Shown: positions 39,279-51,954 of the stretch, piece by piece
Numbering within the stretch: the stretch's first letter is position 1
Layout of the letters: every line of letters starts with the position of its first letter
NCBI GenBank assembly: GCA_029233925.1
Contig: JARGOX010000009.1
Span: forward strand, 1-64,000
DNA length: 64,000 bases
From: Rhizobiaceae bacterium
Lineage (GTDB): Bacteria; Pseudomonadota; Alphaproteobacteria; Rhizobiales; Rhizobiaceae
Reading direction: 5' to 3'
Translations under genes and position numbers: made by a program
The notes under the pieces: model-generated
Told to the model about the DNA's origin: nothing
The model's input: the letters and a program-made list of their open reading frames with translations, nothing else
Database searches by the model: none

Positions 39279-41360
39279 ATGGCAAAGATCAAGGTTGACG
39301 GAAACGAAATTGAGGTGCCGGATCACTACACCCTGCTGCAGGCGTGTGAGGAGGCTGGCGCCCAGGTTCCGCGTTTCTGTTTTCACGAACGGCTTTCGAT
39401 TGCCGGCAATTGCCGCATGTGCCTGATCGAGGTCAAAGGCGGACCACCGAAGCCTGCAGCATCCTGTGCAATGGGGGTCAAGGACCTGCGTCCCGGTCCC
39501 AATGGCGAGACGCCTGAGGTCTTTACCAATACGCCGATGGTCAAAAAGGCCCGCGAGGGCGTGATGGAATTCCTGCTGATCAATCACCCGCTTGATTGCC
39601 CTATCTGCGATCAGGGCGGTGAATGCGATTTGCAGGACCAGGCCATGGCCTTTGGCGTGGATTCATCGCGCTATCATGAAAACAAGCGCTCGGTCGAAGA
39701 CAAATATATCGGACCGCTGGTCAAGACGATCATGAACCGCTGCATTCACTGTACGCGTTGCGTCCGCTTTACCACCGAGATCGCCGGTATTTCGGAACTG
39801 GGTCTGATCGGGCGTGGTGAGGATGCTGAAATCACCACCTATCTTGAACAGGCCATGACTTCCGAACTGCAGGGCAATGTCATCGATCTTTGTCCTGTTG
39901 GTGCGCTGACGTCAAAACCCTACGCGTTTCAGGCCCGCCCGTGGGAGCTGAACAAGACGGAATCCATTGACGTGATGGATGCCTGCGGTTCAGCGATCCG
40001 GGTGGATACAAGGGGTCGCGAAGTGATGCGCATCATGCCGCGCGTCAACGAAGCAATCAACGAAGAATGGATTTCCGACAAAACGCGTTTCATCTGGGAC
40101 GGGCTCAAGACCCAACGCCTCGATCGGCCTTTTGTCAAACTGAACGGCCGGTTGCGGCCAGTTGGCTGGAAGGACGCATTTGTCGCGATCAAGAAGGCGG
40201 TTGAAGCCAGTTCGGGCGAGAAAATTGGCGCTATAGCCGGTGACCTGGCCAATGTCGAAGAAATGTTCGCCCTCAAGCAGCTGATGGCGTCGCTTGGTTC
40301 GACCAATGTGGACTGTCGACAGGATGGTTCAGCCCTCGATCCGGCGCTTGGCCGGGCAAGCTATATTTTCAACCCGACCATTGAAGGGATTGAGGACGCG
40401 GATGCCCTGCTGATTATCGGAGCAAACCCGCGTTTTGAAGCCTCGGTGCTGAATGCACGCATTCGCAAGCGCTGGCGGCAGGGTGATTTCCCGATTGCCG
40501 TTATCGGTGAAAATGCCGATCTGCGTTATGACTATGATTATCTTGGCGCCGGCCCTGAAACACTCAGCGAACTGTTGAAGGGTTCGGGCGATTTTGCCGC
40601 CATATTGAAAGACGCAAAAAAGCCGATCATTCTGGTTGGCCAGGGTGCCTTGGCCCGCAATGACGGCGCTGCTGTGCTTGCCAATGCGGCCGCACTGGCT
40701 GTGGACGTTCAGGCTGTCAGCGAAGACTGGAACGGTTTTGCTGTTTTGCATACGGCTGCGAGCCGTGTTGGTGGGCTGGATCTTGGCTTTGTCCCGTGTG
40801 AGGGCGGCAAGAACACGGCAGCCATGTTGAGCGACATGGATGTTCTGTTCCTGCTGGGTGCCGACGAACTTGATCTGACCAAACGGACCAGCGGCTTTAC
40901 CATTTACATTGGAAGTCATGGCGATGTGGGCGCGCATCATGCCGATGTGATCTTGCCGGCGGCGACCTATACGGAAAAATTCGGCACCTATGTCAATACT
41001 GAAGGCCGTGTTCAGCTTGGCATGCGCGCCGCTTTCGCTCCGGGCGACGCCAAGGAAGACTGGGCCATTTTGCGGGCTCTTTCTGATGTTCTGGGCAAGA
41101 GATTGCCCTATGACAATTTCCAGGCATTGCGCGCCGCTCTCTACGCAGAACACCCTCATTTTGCCGCCATTGATGCCATCGCCTCAGGCGATGGTGCTGA
41201 TGTGGCAGCTTTTGCAAAGAAAGGTGGACGTTTCGACACGGCGGGCTTTGTCTCAACCGTATCGGACTTCTACCTGACCAACCCAATCGCCCGTGCGTCG
41301 GCGGTCATGGCTGAGTGTTCATCACTTGCCCTTGGCACCGACAAGATCGCAGCCGAGTAA
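39279..41360 (+). CDS. nuoG: NADH-quinone oxidoreductase subunit G
   Basis: '[21 protein letters not shown]', '[17 protein letters not shown]', '[12 protein letters not shown]'; start ATG 39279. Confidence 0.97.
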   Translation: MAKIKVDGNEIEVPDHYTLLQACEEAGAQVPRFCFHERLSIAGNCRMCLIEVKGGPPKPAASCAMGVKDLRPGPNGETPEVFTNTPMVKKAREGVMEFLLINHPLDCPICDQGGECDLQDQAMAFGVDSSRYHENKRSVEDKYIGPLVKTIMNRCIHCTRCVRFTTEIAGISELGLIGRGEDAEITTYLEQAMTSELQGNVIDLCPVGALTSKPYAFQARPWELNKTESIDVMDACGSAIRVDTRGREVMRIMPRVNEAINEEWISDKTRFIWDGLKTQRLDRPFVKLNGRLRPVGWKDAFVAIKKAVEASSGEKIGAIAGDLANVEEMFALKQLMASLGSTNVDCRQDGSALDPALGRASYIFNPTIEGIEDADALLIIGANPRFEASVLNARIRKRWRQGDFPIAVIGENADLRYDYDYLGAGPETLSELLKGSGDFAAILKDAKKPIILVGQGALARNDGAAVLANAAALAVDVQAVSEDWNGFAVLHTAASRVGGLDLGFVPCEGGKNTAAMLSDMDVLFLLGADELDLTKRTSGFTIYIGSHGDVGAHHADVILPAATYTEKFGTYVNTEGRVQLGMRAAFAPGDAKEDWAILRALSDVLGKRLPYDNFQALRAALYAEHPHFAAIDAIASGDGADVAAFAKKGGRFDTAGFVSTVSDFYLTNPIARASAVMAECSSLALGTDKIAAE

Positions 41361-41380
41361 GGATAAAGGCAACAAGGACA

Positions 41381-42427
41381 ATGGAATCGTTTGTCACAAC
41401 CTATCTTTGGCCGGCATTGATCATGATCGGACAGTCGTTGCTGCTGCTTGTGGCGCTGCTGCTGTTTGTCGCCTATATTCTCTACGCGGATCGCAAGATC
41501 TGGGCAGCGGTGCAAATGCGTCGCGGCCCCAATGTGGTTGGTCCGTGGGGACTGTTTCAGTCCTTTGCCGATCTGCTGAAATTCGTGTTCAAGGAGCCGG
41601 TTATTCCGGCTGGCGCCAACAAGGGTGTGTTCCTGCTGGCACCGCTGGTTTCGGTGACCCTGGCGCTGGCTGCCTGGGCCGTCATTCCCTTCGATGAGGG
41701 CTGGTCCGTCGCCTCCATCAATATGGGCATTCTTTATGTTTTCGCCATTTCCTCTCTGGAAGTCTACGGCGTCATCATGGGTGGCTGGGCATCCAATTCC
41801 AAATATCCGTTCCTCGGCGCCTTGCGTTCGGCAGCCCAGATGGTCTCCTATGAGGTTTCCATAGGCTTTGTTCTGGTCACCGTTCTTCTGTGTGTGGGAT
41901 CATTGGACCTGACCCAGATCGTCTTGTCCCAACAGGACGGCCTTGGTACCAAGCTCGGATTGCCCAACAGTTTCCTCGACTGGCACTGGTTGGCCCTGTT
42001 CCCGATGTTCATCGTCTTCTTCATCTCGGCACTGGCCGAGACCAACAGGCCGCCCTTCGACTTGCCGGAAGCTGAATCTGAACTCGTTGCCGGCTTCATG
42101 GTCGAATATGGCTCAACACCCTACATGATGTTCATGCTGGGTGAGTATGCCGCCATCGTCTTGATGTGCGCTTTGACGACCATTCTGTTTCTGGGCGGCT
42201 GGCTGCCACCGGTTGACGTGTGGTTCCTCAACTGGATACCGGGTATCTTCTGGTTTGTCCTGAAGGTCAGCATGGTGTTCTTCATGTTCGCCATGGTGAA
42301 AGCCTTTGTGCCGCGCTATCGCTATGACCAATTGATGCGTCTGGGCTGGAAGGTCTTCCTGCCGCTGTCGCTGGCCATGGTCGTCATCGTCGCTTTTGTC
42401 CTCAAACTGACCGGCTGGTCCGCCTGA
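41381..42427 (+). CDS. nuoH: NADH-quinone oxidoreductase subunit H
   Basis: '[33 protein letters not shown]', '[27 protein letters not shown]'; start ATG 41381. Confidence 0.97.
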   Translation: MESFVTTYLWPALIMIGQSLLLLVALLLFVAYILYADRKIWAAVQMRRGPNVVGPWGLFQSFADLLKFVFKEPVIPAGANKGVFLLAPLVSVTLALAAWAVIPFDEGWSVASINMGILYVFAISSLEVYGVIMGGWASNSKYPFLGALRSAAQMVSYEVSIGFVLVTVLLCVGSLDLTQIVLSQQDGLGTKLGLPNSFLDWHWLALFPMFIVFFISALAETNRPPFDLPEAESELVAGFMVEYGSTPYMMFMLGEYAAIVLMCALTTILFLGGWLPPVDVWFLNWIPGIFWFVLKVSMVFFMFAMVKAFVPRYRYDQLMRLGWKVFLPLSLAMVVIVAFVLKLTGWSA

Positions 42428-42447
42428 ACCGGGAGATTCAAGAGAAC

Positions 42448-42936
42448 ATGTCACTCGCACAAGCTGCCAAATCTGTCTTCCTGAAGGAATTCGTAAGCGC
42501 ATTCTTTCTATCCATGCGTTACTTCTTTGCGCCGAAGTCGACGATCAACTACCCGTTTGAAAAGGGACCGATCAGTCCGCGCTTTCGTGGCGAACATGCA
42601 TTGCGCCGCTATCCCAATGGCGAAGAACGCTGCATTGCGTGTAAATTGTGTGAGGCAATCTGTCCTGCACAGGCGATTACCATTGAAGCCGGTCCGCGCC
42701 GCAACGATGGCACAAGACGCACCGTTCGTTATGACATCGACATGGTCAAATGCATCTATTGCGGCTTTTGCCAGGAGGCTTGCCCGGTTGATGCGATTGT
42801 CGAGGGACCGAATTTTGAATTTGCCGCCGAAAGCCGCGAAGAGTTGTATTACGACAAGGAAAAGCTGCTCGACAACGGCGACCGGTGGGAGCGTGAGATC
42901 GCTCAGAACATGGTGATGGACGCGCCCTATCGCTAA
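42448..42936 (+). CDS. nuoI: NADH-quinone oxidoreductase subunit I
   Basis: Two 4Fe-4S motifs '[16 protein letters not shown]' and '[16 protein letters not shown]'. Confidence 0.97.
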   Translation: MSLAQAAKSVFLKEFVSAFFLSMRYFFAPKSTINYPFEKGPISPRFRGEHALRRYPNGEERCIACKLCEAICPAQAITIEAGPRRNDGTRRTVRYDIDMVKCIYCGFCQEACPVDAIVEGPNFEFAAESREELYYDKEKLLDNGDRWEREIAQNMVMDAPYR

Positions 42937-43048
42937 GTGTCCGCAGCAGAGGATGTGATCATCTTCTGCCTCAGATCATGAGGGCAATGGTCTGAATTTC
43001 GATCGGTCCATACGGCTTTGCGGCCGGGCCGAGATTATGAATCCTGAT

Positions 43049-43107
43049 CCGGTTTTGTACCGGAAGACCAATTTCGAAACCGCAGCCTCCGGGTAAGGGG
43101 TTTCGAA
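43049..43107 (+). promoter_or_regulatory. Two consecutive stem-loops in the nuoI-nuoJ gap
   Basis: CCGGT-TTTGT-ACCGG (43049-43063) and TTCGAAACC-N17-GGTTTCGAA (43073-43107), ending 22 nt before the nuoJ ATG. Confidence 0.55.
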
Positions 43108-43129
43108 GGAAGAACAAAAAGGCAAGGTT

Positions 43130-43744
43130 ATGGGTCTACCGACTCTGTTTTTCTATCTGTTCTCGGCAATCGCCGTGGCATCTGCATTTATGGTGATATC
43201 AGTGCGCAATCCGGTTCACTCGGTACTGTTCCTGATCTTGACCTTCTTCAATGCCGCCGGGTTGTTCTTGCTGGCAGGGGCAGAATTCCTCGCTTTGATC
43301 CTTGTCGTGGTCTATGTCGGCGCTGTCGCTGTGCTGTTCCTGTTCGTGGTGATGATGCTGGATATCGACTTCGTCGAGCTGCGATCCGGCGCCATGGAAT
43401 ATGCTCCGATCGGCGCCCTGGTCGGACTGATCCTGGCAGCGGAACTCATTTTGGTGCTGGGAGGAAATGCATTCAGTGTGCAATTGGTCGCAGACCCGTT
43501 ACAGCCCATACCGGATATGACTGAAGTGACGAATATTCGTGCGCTCGGCAATATTCTCTATACGGACTATGTGCACTTCTTCCAGATCGCCGGCCTGATC
43601 TTGCTGGTGGCGATGATCGGGGCCATCGTGCTGACATTGCGCCACAAGGACAATATCAAGCGCCAGGATATCTCCAAACAGGTTGCCCGCGGGCCAAAGA
43701 CAGCGATCGAAGTTGTCAAGGTCAAGCCCGGGCAGGGCATATAG
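43130..43744 (+). CDS. nuoJ: NADH-quinone oxidoreductase subunit J
   Basis: '[52 protein letters not shown]'. Confidence 0.97.
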   Translation: MGLPTLFFYLFSAIAVASAFMVISVRNPVHSVLFLILTFFNAAGLFLLAGAEFLALILVVVYVGAVAVLFLFVVMMLDIDFVELRSGAMEYAPIGALVGLILAAELILVLGGNAFSVQLVADPLQPIPDMTEVTNIRALGNILYTDYVHFFQIAGLILLVAMIGAIVLTLRHKDNIKRQDISKQVARGPKTAIEVVKVKPGQGI

Positions 43745-43764
43745 GCGGGGTTAGGAACAAGCAC

Positions 43765-44073
43765 ATGGAAATCGGTCTTTCTCACTATCTGACAGTAGGT
43801 GCCATTTTGTTCACCCTGGGTGTCTTTGGCATATTCCTGAACCGCAAGAATGTGATTGTCATCCTGATGTCGGTGGAGTTGATCCTGCTGGCGGTCAACC
43901 TCAACTTCGTGGCATTTTCCGCCCATCTCGGCGATCTTGTCGGGCAGGTTTTTGCGCTGTTTGTTCTGACTGTCGCCGCTGCAGAAGCGGCGATCGGACT
44001 TGCAATCCTCGTGGTCTTTTATCGCAATCGCGGCTCCATCGCGGTTGAAGACGTCAACATGATGAAGGGCTGA
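43765..44073 (+). CDS. nuoK: NADH-quinone oxidoreductase subunit K
   Basis: '[31 protein letters not shown]...[22 protein letters not shown]'. Confidence 0.97.
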   Translation: MEIGLSHYLTVGAILFTLGVFGIFLNRKNVIVILMSVELILLAVNLNFVAFSAHLGDLVGQVFALFVLTVAAAEAAIGLAILVVFYRNRGSIAVEDVNMMKG

Positions 44074-44080
44074 CCGGACC

Positions 44081-46066
44081 ATGTATTACGCTATTGTCTT
44101 TTTTCCGCTTCTGGGAGCCATCATAGCCGGTCTTTTTGGCCCGGCGATCGGTGCGCGGGCGTCGGAATACATTACCTGTGGCCTGATGGTGATTGCCGCT
44201 TTCCTGTCATGGATTGCCTTTTTCCAGATTGGTCTGGGTCATGGTGACCCACTGCAGATCACGGTGATGCAGTGGTTCCAGGCCGGCAGTCTGTCTGTCG
44301 ACTGGGCGTTCCGCATTGATACGCTGACTGTCGTCATGCTGGTGGTGGTCAATACGGTTTCGACTTTGGTGCATATCTATTCCATCGGCTATATGCATCA
44401 CGACCCGCACCGGCCACGTTTCTTTGCCTATCTGTCGCTCTTCACCTTTGCCATGCTGATGCTGGTAACCTCGGACAACCTGGTGCAGATGTTCTTCGGC
44501 TGGGAAGGCGTTGGACTTGCCTCCTATCTGCTCATCGGTTTCTGGTACAAGAAACCATCGGCCAATGCTGCCGCAATGAAGGCCTTTGTTGTCAACCGCG
44601 TTGGTGACTTTGGCTTTGCTCTCGGCATCTTTGGGCTTTTCGTGCTTTTCGGTTCGATCTCGCTGGACGTGATCTTTGCCGGCGCTGCGGAGTATTTGCC
44701 CGAGGCCGGAGACAGCGGCGCCATGACCTCACTGGAATTCATGGGCTATGACCTCGACCGGGCTCATGCGCTGACCGTTGTTTGTCTCCTGCTGTTCATG
44801 GGGGCCATGGGCAAGTCGGCGCAGTTCCTGCTGCACACCTGGCTGCCGGACGCCATGGAAGGCCCGACACCGGTCTCTGCGTTGATCCACGCAGCGACCA
44901 TGGTGACGGCTGGCGTATTCCTCGTCGCGCGCATGTCACCGATCTTCGAACTCTCGACCGATGCCTTGATGGTGGTTACCATCGTGGGTGCGATTACCGC
45001 TTTTTTCGCCGCGACTGTCGGTCTGGTGCAAAACGACATCAAGCGGGTGATTGCCTATTCGACCTGTTCACAGCTTGGCTACATGTTCGTGGCTCTGGGT
45101 GTGGGCGCCTATGGGGCGGGTATCTTTCACCTGTTTACCCATGCGTTTTTCAAGGCTTTGCTGTTTCTTGGCGCAGGATCGGTCATTCACGCTGTATCCG
45201 ATGAACAGGACATGCGTCGCATGGGTGGTTTGCGCAAACACATTCCGACGACCTACTGGATGATGATTATCGGCACCCTGGCGCTGACCGGTTTTGGCAT
45301 ACCTTTCACGTCGATCGGAACTGCCGGTTTCATTTCCAAGGATGCCATTATTGAAGCCTCCTTTGTCGGACGCAATCCGGCTGCAGGTTTTGCCTTTGTC
45401 ATGCTGATCGTTGCGGCGACCTTCACCAGTTTCTATTCCTGGCGGCTGATTTTCATGACGTTCCACGGCAAACCGCGGGCTTCGTCCGATGTCATGCATC
45501 ATGTGCATGAATCACCGATGGTCATGCTGGTGCCGCTGTTTATCCTCGCTGCGGGTGCATTGTTCGCGGGCATGTTGTTTATCGGTGATTTCTTTGGCCA
45601 TCATTATGAAACGTTCTGGAATGGTGCGCTGTTTATTTTGCCGGACAACCACATTACGCACGAAATCCACGATGTGCCCAGCTGGGTCAAATTGAGCCCG
45701 TTCATCGCAATGGTGCTGGGATTTGTAGTCGCCTGGTGGTTTTATATCCGCTCGCCTGAAATGCCCAAGGCTCTGGCCAAACAGCACAGGGGTCTCTACG
45801 CATTCCTGCTGAACAAATGGTATTTCGACGAATTGTACGATTTCCTGTTCGTGCGCTCCTTCAAGTGGATGGGACGCTTTTTGTGGAAACGCGGTGATGG
45901 CTGGTTGATTGACGGATTTGGACCTGACGGTATCGCCGCGCGGGTACAGGATATAACCAACCGGGTGGTTCGCCTGCAGACCGGATATCTCTATCACTAT
46001 GCCTTTGCTATGCTGATTGGTGTTGCTGCACTTGTCACCTGGATGATGCTCGGGAGTGCTGTGTAA
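44081..46066 (+). CDS. nuoL: NADH-quinone oxidoreductase subunit L
   Basis: '[18 protein letters not shown]'-type Nqo12 motif, '[32 protein letters not shown]'. Confidence 0.97.
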   Translation: MYYAIVFFPLLGAIIAGLFGPAIGARASEYITCGLMVIAAFLSWIAFFQIGLGHGDPLQITVMQWFQAGSLSVDWAFRIDTLTVVMLVVVNTVSTLVHIYSIGYMHHDPHRPRFFAYLSLFTFAMLMLVTSDNLVQMFFGWEGVGLASYLLIGFWYKKPSANAAAMKAFVVNRVGDFGFALGIFGLFVLFGSISLDVIFAGAAEYLPEAGDSGAMTSLEFMGYDLDRAHALTVVCLLLFMGAMGKSAQFLLHTWLPDAMEGPTPVSALIHAATMVTAGVFLVARMSPIFELSTDALMVVTIVGAITAFFAATVGLVQNDIKRVIAYSTCSQLGYMFVALGVGAYGAGIFHLFTHAFFKALLFLGAGSVIHAVSDEQDMRRMGGLRKHIPTTYWMMIIGTLALTGFGIPFTSIGTAGFISKDAIIEASFVGRNPAAGFAFVMLIVAATFTSFYSWRLIFMTFHGKPRASSDVMHHVHESPMVMLVPLFILAAGALFAGMLFIGDFFGHHYETFWNGALFILPDNHITHEIHDVPSWVKLSPFIAMVLGFVVAWWFYIRSPEMPKALAKQHRGLYAFLLNKWYFDELYDFLFVRSFKWMGRFLWKRGDGWLIDGFGPDGIAARVQDITNRVVRLQTGYLYHYAFAMLIGVAALVTWMMLGSAV

Positions 46067-47574
46067 TGACCGATTGGCCGATCCTCTCTACGGTCACTTT
46101 TGTACCGCTTGTTGGTGTGCTCTTCATTTTGCTGATCAGAGATGACAGCGAGATCGGGCGCCGCAACATTCGCAATGTTGCATTGCTGACAACCGTCTTC
46201 AATTTCCTGTTTTCGCTCTATGTCTGGTTCGAATTCGACAAGGGTACATCTGATTTTCAGTTCGTCGAAAAGACCCAGTGGCTGGGTGAGGGCATCAACT
46301 ACCATATGGGTGTTGATGGCATTTCGATCCTGTTTGTCGTGCTGACGGCTTTCCTGATGCCGATATGTGTCCTTGCCAGTTGGGAATCGGTCACGAAGCG
46401 CGTCAAGGAATACATGATTGCCTTCCTGATCCTGGAAACCCTTGTGATTGGTGTGTTCTGCGCGCTGGATATCGTGCTGTTCTACGTCTTCTTTGAAGGT
46501 GGCCTTATTCCCATGTTCATCATCATTGGTGTGTGGGGCGGACCAAGGCGCATTTATGCGAGTTTCAAGTTCTTTCTCTATACGCTGACCGGTTCGGTCC
46601 TCATGCTGCTGGCCATCATGGCCATGTATTGGGATGCCGGTACGACATCCATTCCCGAATTGCTGATGCATGATTTTCCGGCAAGCATGCAATTGTGGTT
46701 GTGGCTGGCGTTCTTTGCCTCCTTCGCAGTCAAGCTTCCGCTTTGGCCGTTTCATACATGGCTGCCGGATGCCCACGTTGAAGCGCCAACTGCAGGTTCC
46801 GTCATACTGGCAGGCATTTTGCTGAAACTGGGCGGGTATGGGTTTATCCGGTTTTGCCTGCCGATGTTTCCGCTGGCATCCGTGGATCTGGCACCGTTGA
46901 TCTACAGCCTCTCGGTCATCGCGATCATTTACGGTTCGCTGGTTGCCCTGATGCAGGATGACATCAAGAAGCTGATTGCCTATTCCTCTGTTGCCCATAT
47001 GGGTTATGTGATGATGGGTATCTTCTCTGCCAACCCGCAGGGTGTGCAGGGGGCGGTTTTCCAGATGTTGTCTCACGGCCTCGTATCTGCTGCGCTGTTT
47101 CTGTGTGTCGGTGTGATCTATGACAGGATGCATACGCGTGAGATCTCGGCCTATGGCGGTCTGGTCAGTAAAATGCCGAAATATGCAGTGGTCTTTCTGG
47201 TGTTTTCACTGGCCAATGCGGGGCTGCCGGGAACATCCGGGTTTATCGGCGAATTTCTCGTTCTGATCGGCGTCTATCAGGTCAACAGCTGGATTGCGAT
47301 TTTTGCAACGACAGGTGTGATCCTGTCTGCCGCCTATTCGCTTTGGCTCTATCGTCGCGTTGTTTTCGGTCCGCTGGTAAAAGAGAATCTGAAATCTATT
47401 CTGGATCTGTCGTCCAGGGAGAAGATTATCCTCTACCCTCTGGCTGCGCTGGTTATCTTCTACGGTGTTTATCCAATGCCGATATTCGACGTGACTGCCG
47501 CATCAGTCGATGCCTTGATCAATAATTACAACGCTTCACATGAAGCCGCCCGCGCCTTGACACTCGCGAACTGA
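46066..47574 (+). CDS. nuoM: NADH-quinone oxidoreductase subunit M
   Basis: '[35 protein letters not shown]', '[30 protein letters not shown]'. Confidence 0.97.
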   Translation: MTDWPILSTVTFVPLVGVLFILLIRDDSEIGRRNIRNVALLTTVFNFLFSLYVWFEFDKGTSDFQFVEKTQWLGEGINYHMGVDGISILFVVLTAFLMPICVLASWESVTKRVKEYMIAFLILETLVIGVFCALDIVLFYVFFEGGLIPMFIIIGVWGGPRRIYASFKFFLYTLTGSVLMLLAIMAMYWDAGTTSIPELLMHDFPASMQLWLWLAFFASFAVKLPLWPFHTWLPDAHVEAPTAGSVILAGILLKLGGYGFIRFCLPMFPLASVDLAPLIYSLSVIAIIYGSLVALMQDDIKKLIAYSSVAHMGYVMMGIFSANPQGVQGAVFQMLSHGLVSAALFLCVGVIYDRMHTREISAYGGLVSKMPKYAVVFLVFSLANAGLPGTSGFIGEFLVLIGVYQVNSWIAIFATTGVILSAAYSLWLYRRVVFGPLVKENLKSILDLSSREKIILYPLAALVIFYGVYPMPIFDVTAASVDALINNYNASHEAARALTLAN

Positions 47575-47594
47575 CGAACAGGGAATGTCACGTC

Positions 47595-49046
47595 ATGACT
47601 GCTGAACTTCTCGTATCAAGCCTGCAGCTTTCTATGCCGGAAATCATTCTGGCGGTTGGTGCCATGGTGTTGTTGATGATCGGCGTATTTTCGGGCAGCA
47701 AGTCATCCTCCGTGGTGACTGGTCTGTCTGTCGCGCTGCTTATCATTTCAGGGCTCTGGCTGGTGCTGGTTTCAGGTGAAGGGGCTGCTTTCGGCGGATC
47801 ATTCATCAATGATGATTTCGCCAAATACATGAAGGTTCTTACCCTCATTGGCTCGATCACGGCCATGGTGATGGCTGTCGGCCATGCCCAGGAAGAACAG
47901 ACAGACCGTTTTGAGTTTCCGGTGCTGATTGTGCTGGCCACGCTCGGCATGATGCTGATGATCTCGGCGACAGACCTGATTGCCCTGTATCTTGGCATCG
48001 AACTCCAGTCTCTGGCTCTTTACGTCATTGCCGCGATCAACCGTGACAATACCCGTTCCACCGAGGCCGGCCTGAAGTACTTCGTGCTGGGCGCTCTGTC
48101 TTCGGGCATGTTGCTCTATGGTGCATCCTTGCTCTATGGTTTCACCGGCCAGATCGGTTTCTCCCAGATTGCCGCTGCGCTTGCCGATGGCGAACGTTCG
48201 CTCGGCATTGTTTTCGGTCTTGTGTTCCTGCTTTCCGGCATTGCCTTCAAGATATCGGCCGTGCCGTTCCACATGTGGACGCCGGACGTCTATGAGGGCG
48301 CACCAACGCCGGTGACAGCCTTTTTCTCGGCAGCACCGAAAATTGCCGCCATGGCCATGCTTGTTCGGATTGTCATCGGGGCCTTCGAACCGATTGCAGC
48401 CGATTGGCAGCAAATCATAGTGTTTGTTTCTATTGCCTCCATGGTGCTTGGCGCCTTTGCGGCCATCGGGCAGCGCAATATCAAGAGGCTGATGGCCTAT
48501 TCATCCATCGGGCATATGGGCTACGCACTTGTCGGCCTGGCCGCGGGCTCGCTGGTGGGCGTGCGTGGCGTGGCCATCTACATGCTGATTTACATGGTGA
48601 CGACACTGGGAACCTTTGCCTGCATTCTAGCGATGCGTCGCAAGGAGGAGGGCAATGTCGAGCAGATCGATGATCTGGCCGGTCTTTCGAAAACCAACCC
48701 GCTGATGGCAACGATCCTGACCATATTCATGTTCTCGCTGGCGGGGATTCCGTTCATGGCGGGTTTCTTTGCCAAATATTTTGTGTTCGTGGCTGCCATC
48801 GAAGCCGGTTTGGTTGCCCTTGCAGTCATCGGTGTTCTGGCATCGGTCGTCGGTTCCTACTATTATCTGCGGATCATCAAACTCATGTGGTTTGATGATG
48901 CCAATGGCAGCTTCGTTCCGGTATCCGGTGAGTTGCGGCTGGTAATGGGTGTTTCAGGCTTGTTTGTGCTTGGCTATGTGGTGATTGGTGGACCGATTGG
49001 GCGCGCTGCCGAGGCTGCTGCCAAAACCCTGTTTCTGGCAGGCTGA
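47595..49046 (+). CDS. nuoN: NADH-quinone oxidoreductase subunit N
   Basis: '[45 protein letters not shown]', '[21 protein letters not shown]'. Confidence 0.97.
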   Translation: MTAELLVSSLQLSMPEIILAVGAMVLLMIGVFSGSKSSSVVTGLSVALLIISGLWLVLVSGEGAAFGGSFINDDFAKYMKVLTLIGSITAMVMAVGHAQEEQTDRFEFPVLIVLATLGMMLMISATDLIALYLGIELQSLALYVIAAINRDNTRSTEAGLKYFVLGALSSGMLLYGASLLYGFTGQIGFSQIAAALADGERSLGIVFGLVFLLSGIAFKISAVPFHMWTPDVYEGAPTPVTAFFSAAPKIAAMAMLVRIVIGAFEPIAADWQQIIVFVSIASMVLGAFAAIGQRNIKRLMAYSSIGHMGYALVGLAAGSLVGVRGVAIYMLIYMVTTLGTFACILAMRRKEEGNVEQIDDLAGLSKTNPLMATILTIFMFSLAGIPFMAGFFAKYFVFVAAIEAGLVALAVIGVLASVVGSYYYLRIIKLMWFDDANGSFVPVSGELRLVMGVSGLFVLGYVVIGGPIGRAAEAAAKTLFLAG

Positions 49047-49062
49047 TGGCCCGGGTGAGAGT

Positions 49063-49806
49063 TTGAGCATTTCCAGAGAGTTCCGCCATGTTGCGCTTGG
49101 TGATGTTCAATCGACGAATACCGAGTGTATGGATCGGGCGCGTGCCGGTGATCCCGGCAATCTGTGGATTACCGCAACCCGCCAATTGGGCGGCCGGGCG
49201 CGGCGCGGGCGCCATTGGGTTTCCGAACCGGGCAACCTTTATGCGTCGCTGCTGCTGATTGATCCTGCGTCAGCCGGCGCGCTGGCCACCCTTCCGCTGG
49301 CCGTCGCAGTGGCAGTGCATAGCGCCATTTCCCGTGTCCTGCCACAGGGCGCTGCCAGGCCAACCATCAAATGGCCAAATGATGTTCTGGTTGATGGCGC
49401 CAAGATCTCCGGTATTCTGCTGGAGAGCGAAAATTTGCCGGACGGGCGACGGGCAGTGGTTATCGGCTGCGGTATCAATGTCATGCATGCGCCGAAAGAA
49501 ACGAACTATCCGGCGGTGACGCTGCGTGAAACGGGCGCCACGGTATCGGCCGAAGAACTCTTCGCGCGGCTTTATCAGGCCATGGATGAAGAACTCAAAC
49601 GCTGGAACCGCGGGCTTGGTATTGCCTCAGTCAGGCAGGCATGGCTGAACCATGCCAAAGGCATCGGCAAAGCAATTACTGTCAATTTGCCGGATCATTC
49701 GATATCAGGTGTTTTTACCGACATCGATCAAACCGGTTGTCTTGTCATGGTTGATCATGACAACAAAACCCACACCATCGCTGCAGGTGATGTGTTTTTC
49801 CGATAA
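49063..49806 (+). CDS. birA: Biotin--[acetyl-CoA-carboxylase] ligase
   Basis: 'VQSTNTECMDRA', 'RQLGGRARRGRHWVSEPGNLYASLLL', 'IKWPNDVLVDGAKISGILLE'. Start uncertain; TTG 49063 proposed (ORF track 48985 overlaps nuoN). Confidence 0.88.
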   Translation: MSISREFRHVALGDVQSTNTECMDRARAGDPGNLWITATRQLGGRARRGRHWVSEPGNLYASLLLIDPASAGALATLPLAVAVAVHSAISRVLPQGAARPTIKWPNDVLVDGAKISGILLESENLPDGRRAVVIGCGINVMHAPKETNYPAVTLRETGATVSAEELFARLYQAMDEELKRWNRGLGIASVRQAWLNHAKGIGKAITVNLPDHSISGVFTDIDQTGCLVMVDHDNKTHTIAAGDVFFR

Positions 49807-49854
49807 CACAGAGGTCCCGGCTCAGGCGCGCGGACCAAGAACGGCTGGAAATTT

Positions 49855-51522
49855 ATGACAAAGAAGCAGGAACTGGTATTTTTGCCGCTTGGTGGCGTCG
49901 GAGAAATCGGAATGAATCTGGCGCTCTACGGCTATGGCAGCAAAGGGCATCGCGAATGGATCATGGTCGATTGCGGTGTGACATTCCCCGGTCCGGATCT
50001 GCCTGGCGTCGATCTGGTGCTTCCCGACATTCGCTTCATCGAAGACGAAAACATTGATCTCAAGGCGATTGTCATCACCCATTCCCACGAGGATCATTAT
50101 GGCGCCCTGGCGGATTTGTGGCCCTATCTGAATGTGCCCGTCTATGTCTCGCCATTTACCTCCGGCATGCTGGAGGCCAAGCGGGCTTACGAGCGCAGTG
50201 CCGATCCGGTGCCGGTGAAAATATTCAAGGCAGGCGAGACCTTCAAGGCGGGCGTTTTTTCCATTGAAGCAATTGCCGTCAATCACTCCATTCCCGAACC
50301 GGTTTCTCTGGCCATTACAACACCGGCTGGCGTCGTGATTCATACGGGAGACTGGAAAATTGATGTCGCACCGACACTCGGGCCGCTGACAGATGAAAGC
50401 CGCTTCCGGCAAATTGGCGATGCGGGTGTTCTTGCCCTGATATGCGACAGCACCAATGCCCTGGTCGAGGGTTCTTCTCCGTCTGAAAAGGAAGTCAGCA
50501 AAAGCCTGGAGAAGATCATCAGTGCAGCGAAGGGACGGGTCGCACTTACAACCTTTTCCTCCAATGTCGGGCGTATCCGCTCTATTGCGCAAGCCGCACG
50601 CGATGCCGGCCGACAGGTATTGCTACTGGGCAGTTCGATCAAGCGTGTCGTCAATGTCGCCACAGACCTCGGCATGATGGAAGGTCTGCCGCCGTTCATT
50701 GAAGAGGATGATTTTGGCTATATTCCACGCGACAAGATTGTCATCATCCTGACGGGCAGTCAGGGGGAATCGCGTGCTGCGCTTGCCAAGCTGTCGCGCG
50801 ACGAGATGCGCAATGTTTCGCTGGCTTCGGGTGATACCGTCATCTTCTCCTCGCGCGCCATTCCCGGCAATGAAAAGCCGATTCTGGACGTCAAGAACGG
50901 CCTTATCGAGCAGGGCGTGGAAATCATTACCGATCAGAATGATCTGGTGCATGTGTCGGGGCATCCGCGTCGCAATGAACTGGTGCAGATGTATGAATGG
51001 GTCCGGCCGGAAATCCTGGTGCCTGTGCATGGCGAAGCGGCGCATCTGACCGCCCATGCGAAGCTGGCTCTGCAGTCCGGTATCAAGACAGTGCCTCGGG
51101 TACGCAACGGTGACATGCTGCGCCTTTCGCCAGGGCCCGTCGAGGTCATTGATGAAGTGCCGCATGGACGGATTTATAAAGATGGCGATCTTATCGGCGA
51201 TTTCGACGAAATGGGCATCGGCGAGCGGCGCAAGCTTTCCTATGCCGGTCACATCGCCGTCAATGTTCTTTTGAACAGCAAGAATGAATTGATCAGGGAT
51301 CCGTCCGTTTCGGCTTTTGGTCTTCCGCAGGAAGATGAAAACGGCGCGCTGATGAAGGATTGCCTGGTGGAAGCAGCCATCAATGCGATTGGAAGCATTC
51401 CGAAGGGTCGCCGCAAGGATCTGGATGTTGTGCGTGAATCCGTTCGCCGCGCGGTTCGCTCTGCTGCCCGCAATGTTTGGGGAAAGAAACCCGTGATGAC
51501 GGTTTTTCTGACGCGGATATGA
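49855..51522 (+). CDS. rnj: Ribonuclease J family metallo-beta-lactamase nuclease
   Basis: 'LGGVGEIGMNLALYGYG', 'VITHSHEDHYGALADLWPYL', 'HVSGHPRRNELVQMYEWVRPEILVPVHGE'. Confidence 0.95.
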   Translation: MTKKQELVFLPLGGVGEIGMNLALYGYGSKGHREWIMVDCGVTFPGPDLPGVDLVLPDIRFIEDENIDLKAIVITHSHEDHYGALADLWPYLNVPVYVSPFTSGMLEAKRAYERSADPVPVKIFKAGETFKAGVFSIEAIAVNHSIPEPVSLAITTPAGVVIHTGDWKIDVAPTLGPLTDESRFRQIGDAGVLALICDSTNALVEGSSPSEKEVSKSLEKIISAAKGRVALTTFSSNVGRIRSIAQAARDAGRQVLLLGSSIKRVVNVATDLGMMEGLPPFIEEDDFGYIPRDKIVIILTGSQGESRAALAKLSRDEMRNVSLASGDTVIFSSRAIPGNEKPILDVKNGLIEQGVEIITDQNDLVHVSGHPRRNELVQMYEWVRPEILVPVHGEAAHLTAHAKLALQSGIKTVPRVRNGDMLRLSPGPVEVIDEVPHGRIYKDGDLIGDFDEMGIGERRKLSYAGHIAVNVLLNSKNELIRDPSVSAFGLPQEDENGALMKDCLVEAAINAIGSIPKGRRKDLDVVRESVRRAVRSAARNVWGKKPVMTVFLTRI

Positions 51523-51547
51523 TGAGCAGTCAAAGGAGTGCGCTACG

Positions 51548-51952
51548 ATGATAGGCCGGTTGAACCATGTTGCCATTGCCGTTCCGGATCTAGCCGCGGC
51601 GACGCGGCAATACCGCGATACGCTTGGCGCCAGGGTTTCGCAGCCTCAGGCGCTGCCGGAGCACGGCGTGACGGTGGTGTTTATCGAGCTTGAAAACACC
51701 AAGGTCGAGTTGCTTGAACCGCTTGGTGAGAAATCTCCGATCGCTGCGTTTCTGGAGAAAAACCCGGCGGGCGGGATGCACCATATCTGTTACGAGGTAA
51801 ATGATATCGTCGAGGCCAGAGACAATTTGCTGGCCTCGGGTGCGCGGGTCCTTGGCGATGGGGAGCCCAAAAACGGGGCGCACGGCAAGCCGGTTCTGTT
51901 CCTGCATCCCAAGGATTTTTGCGGTACACTTGTCGAACTGGAACAGGTTTAG
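51548..51952 (+). CDS. mce: Methylmalonyl-CoA epimerase
   Basis: 'IGRLNHVAIAVPDLAAATRQYRDTLGARVS', 'GGMHHICYEVNDI', 'GKPVLFLHPKDFCGTLVELEQV'. Confidence 0.93.
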   Translation: MIGRLNHVAIAVPDLAAATRQYRDTLGARVSQPQALPEHGVTVVFIELENTKVELLEPLGEKSPIAAFLEKNPAGGMHHICYEVNDIVEARDNLLASGARVLGDGEPKNGAHGKPVLFLHPKDFCGTLVELEQV

Positions 51953-51954
51953 AA

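Noticed and set aside
45997-47133. 378-aa minus-strand ORF opposite nuoM
   Set aside because: Antisense shadow of nuoM; low-complexity His/Gln-rich translation.
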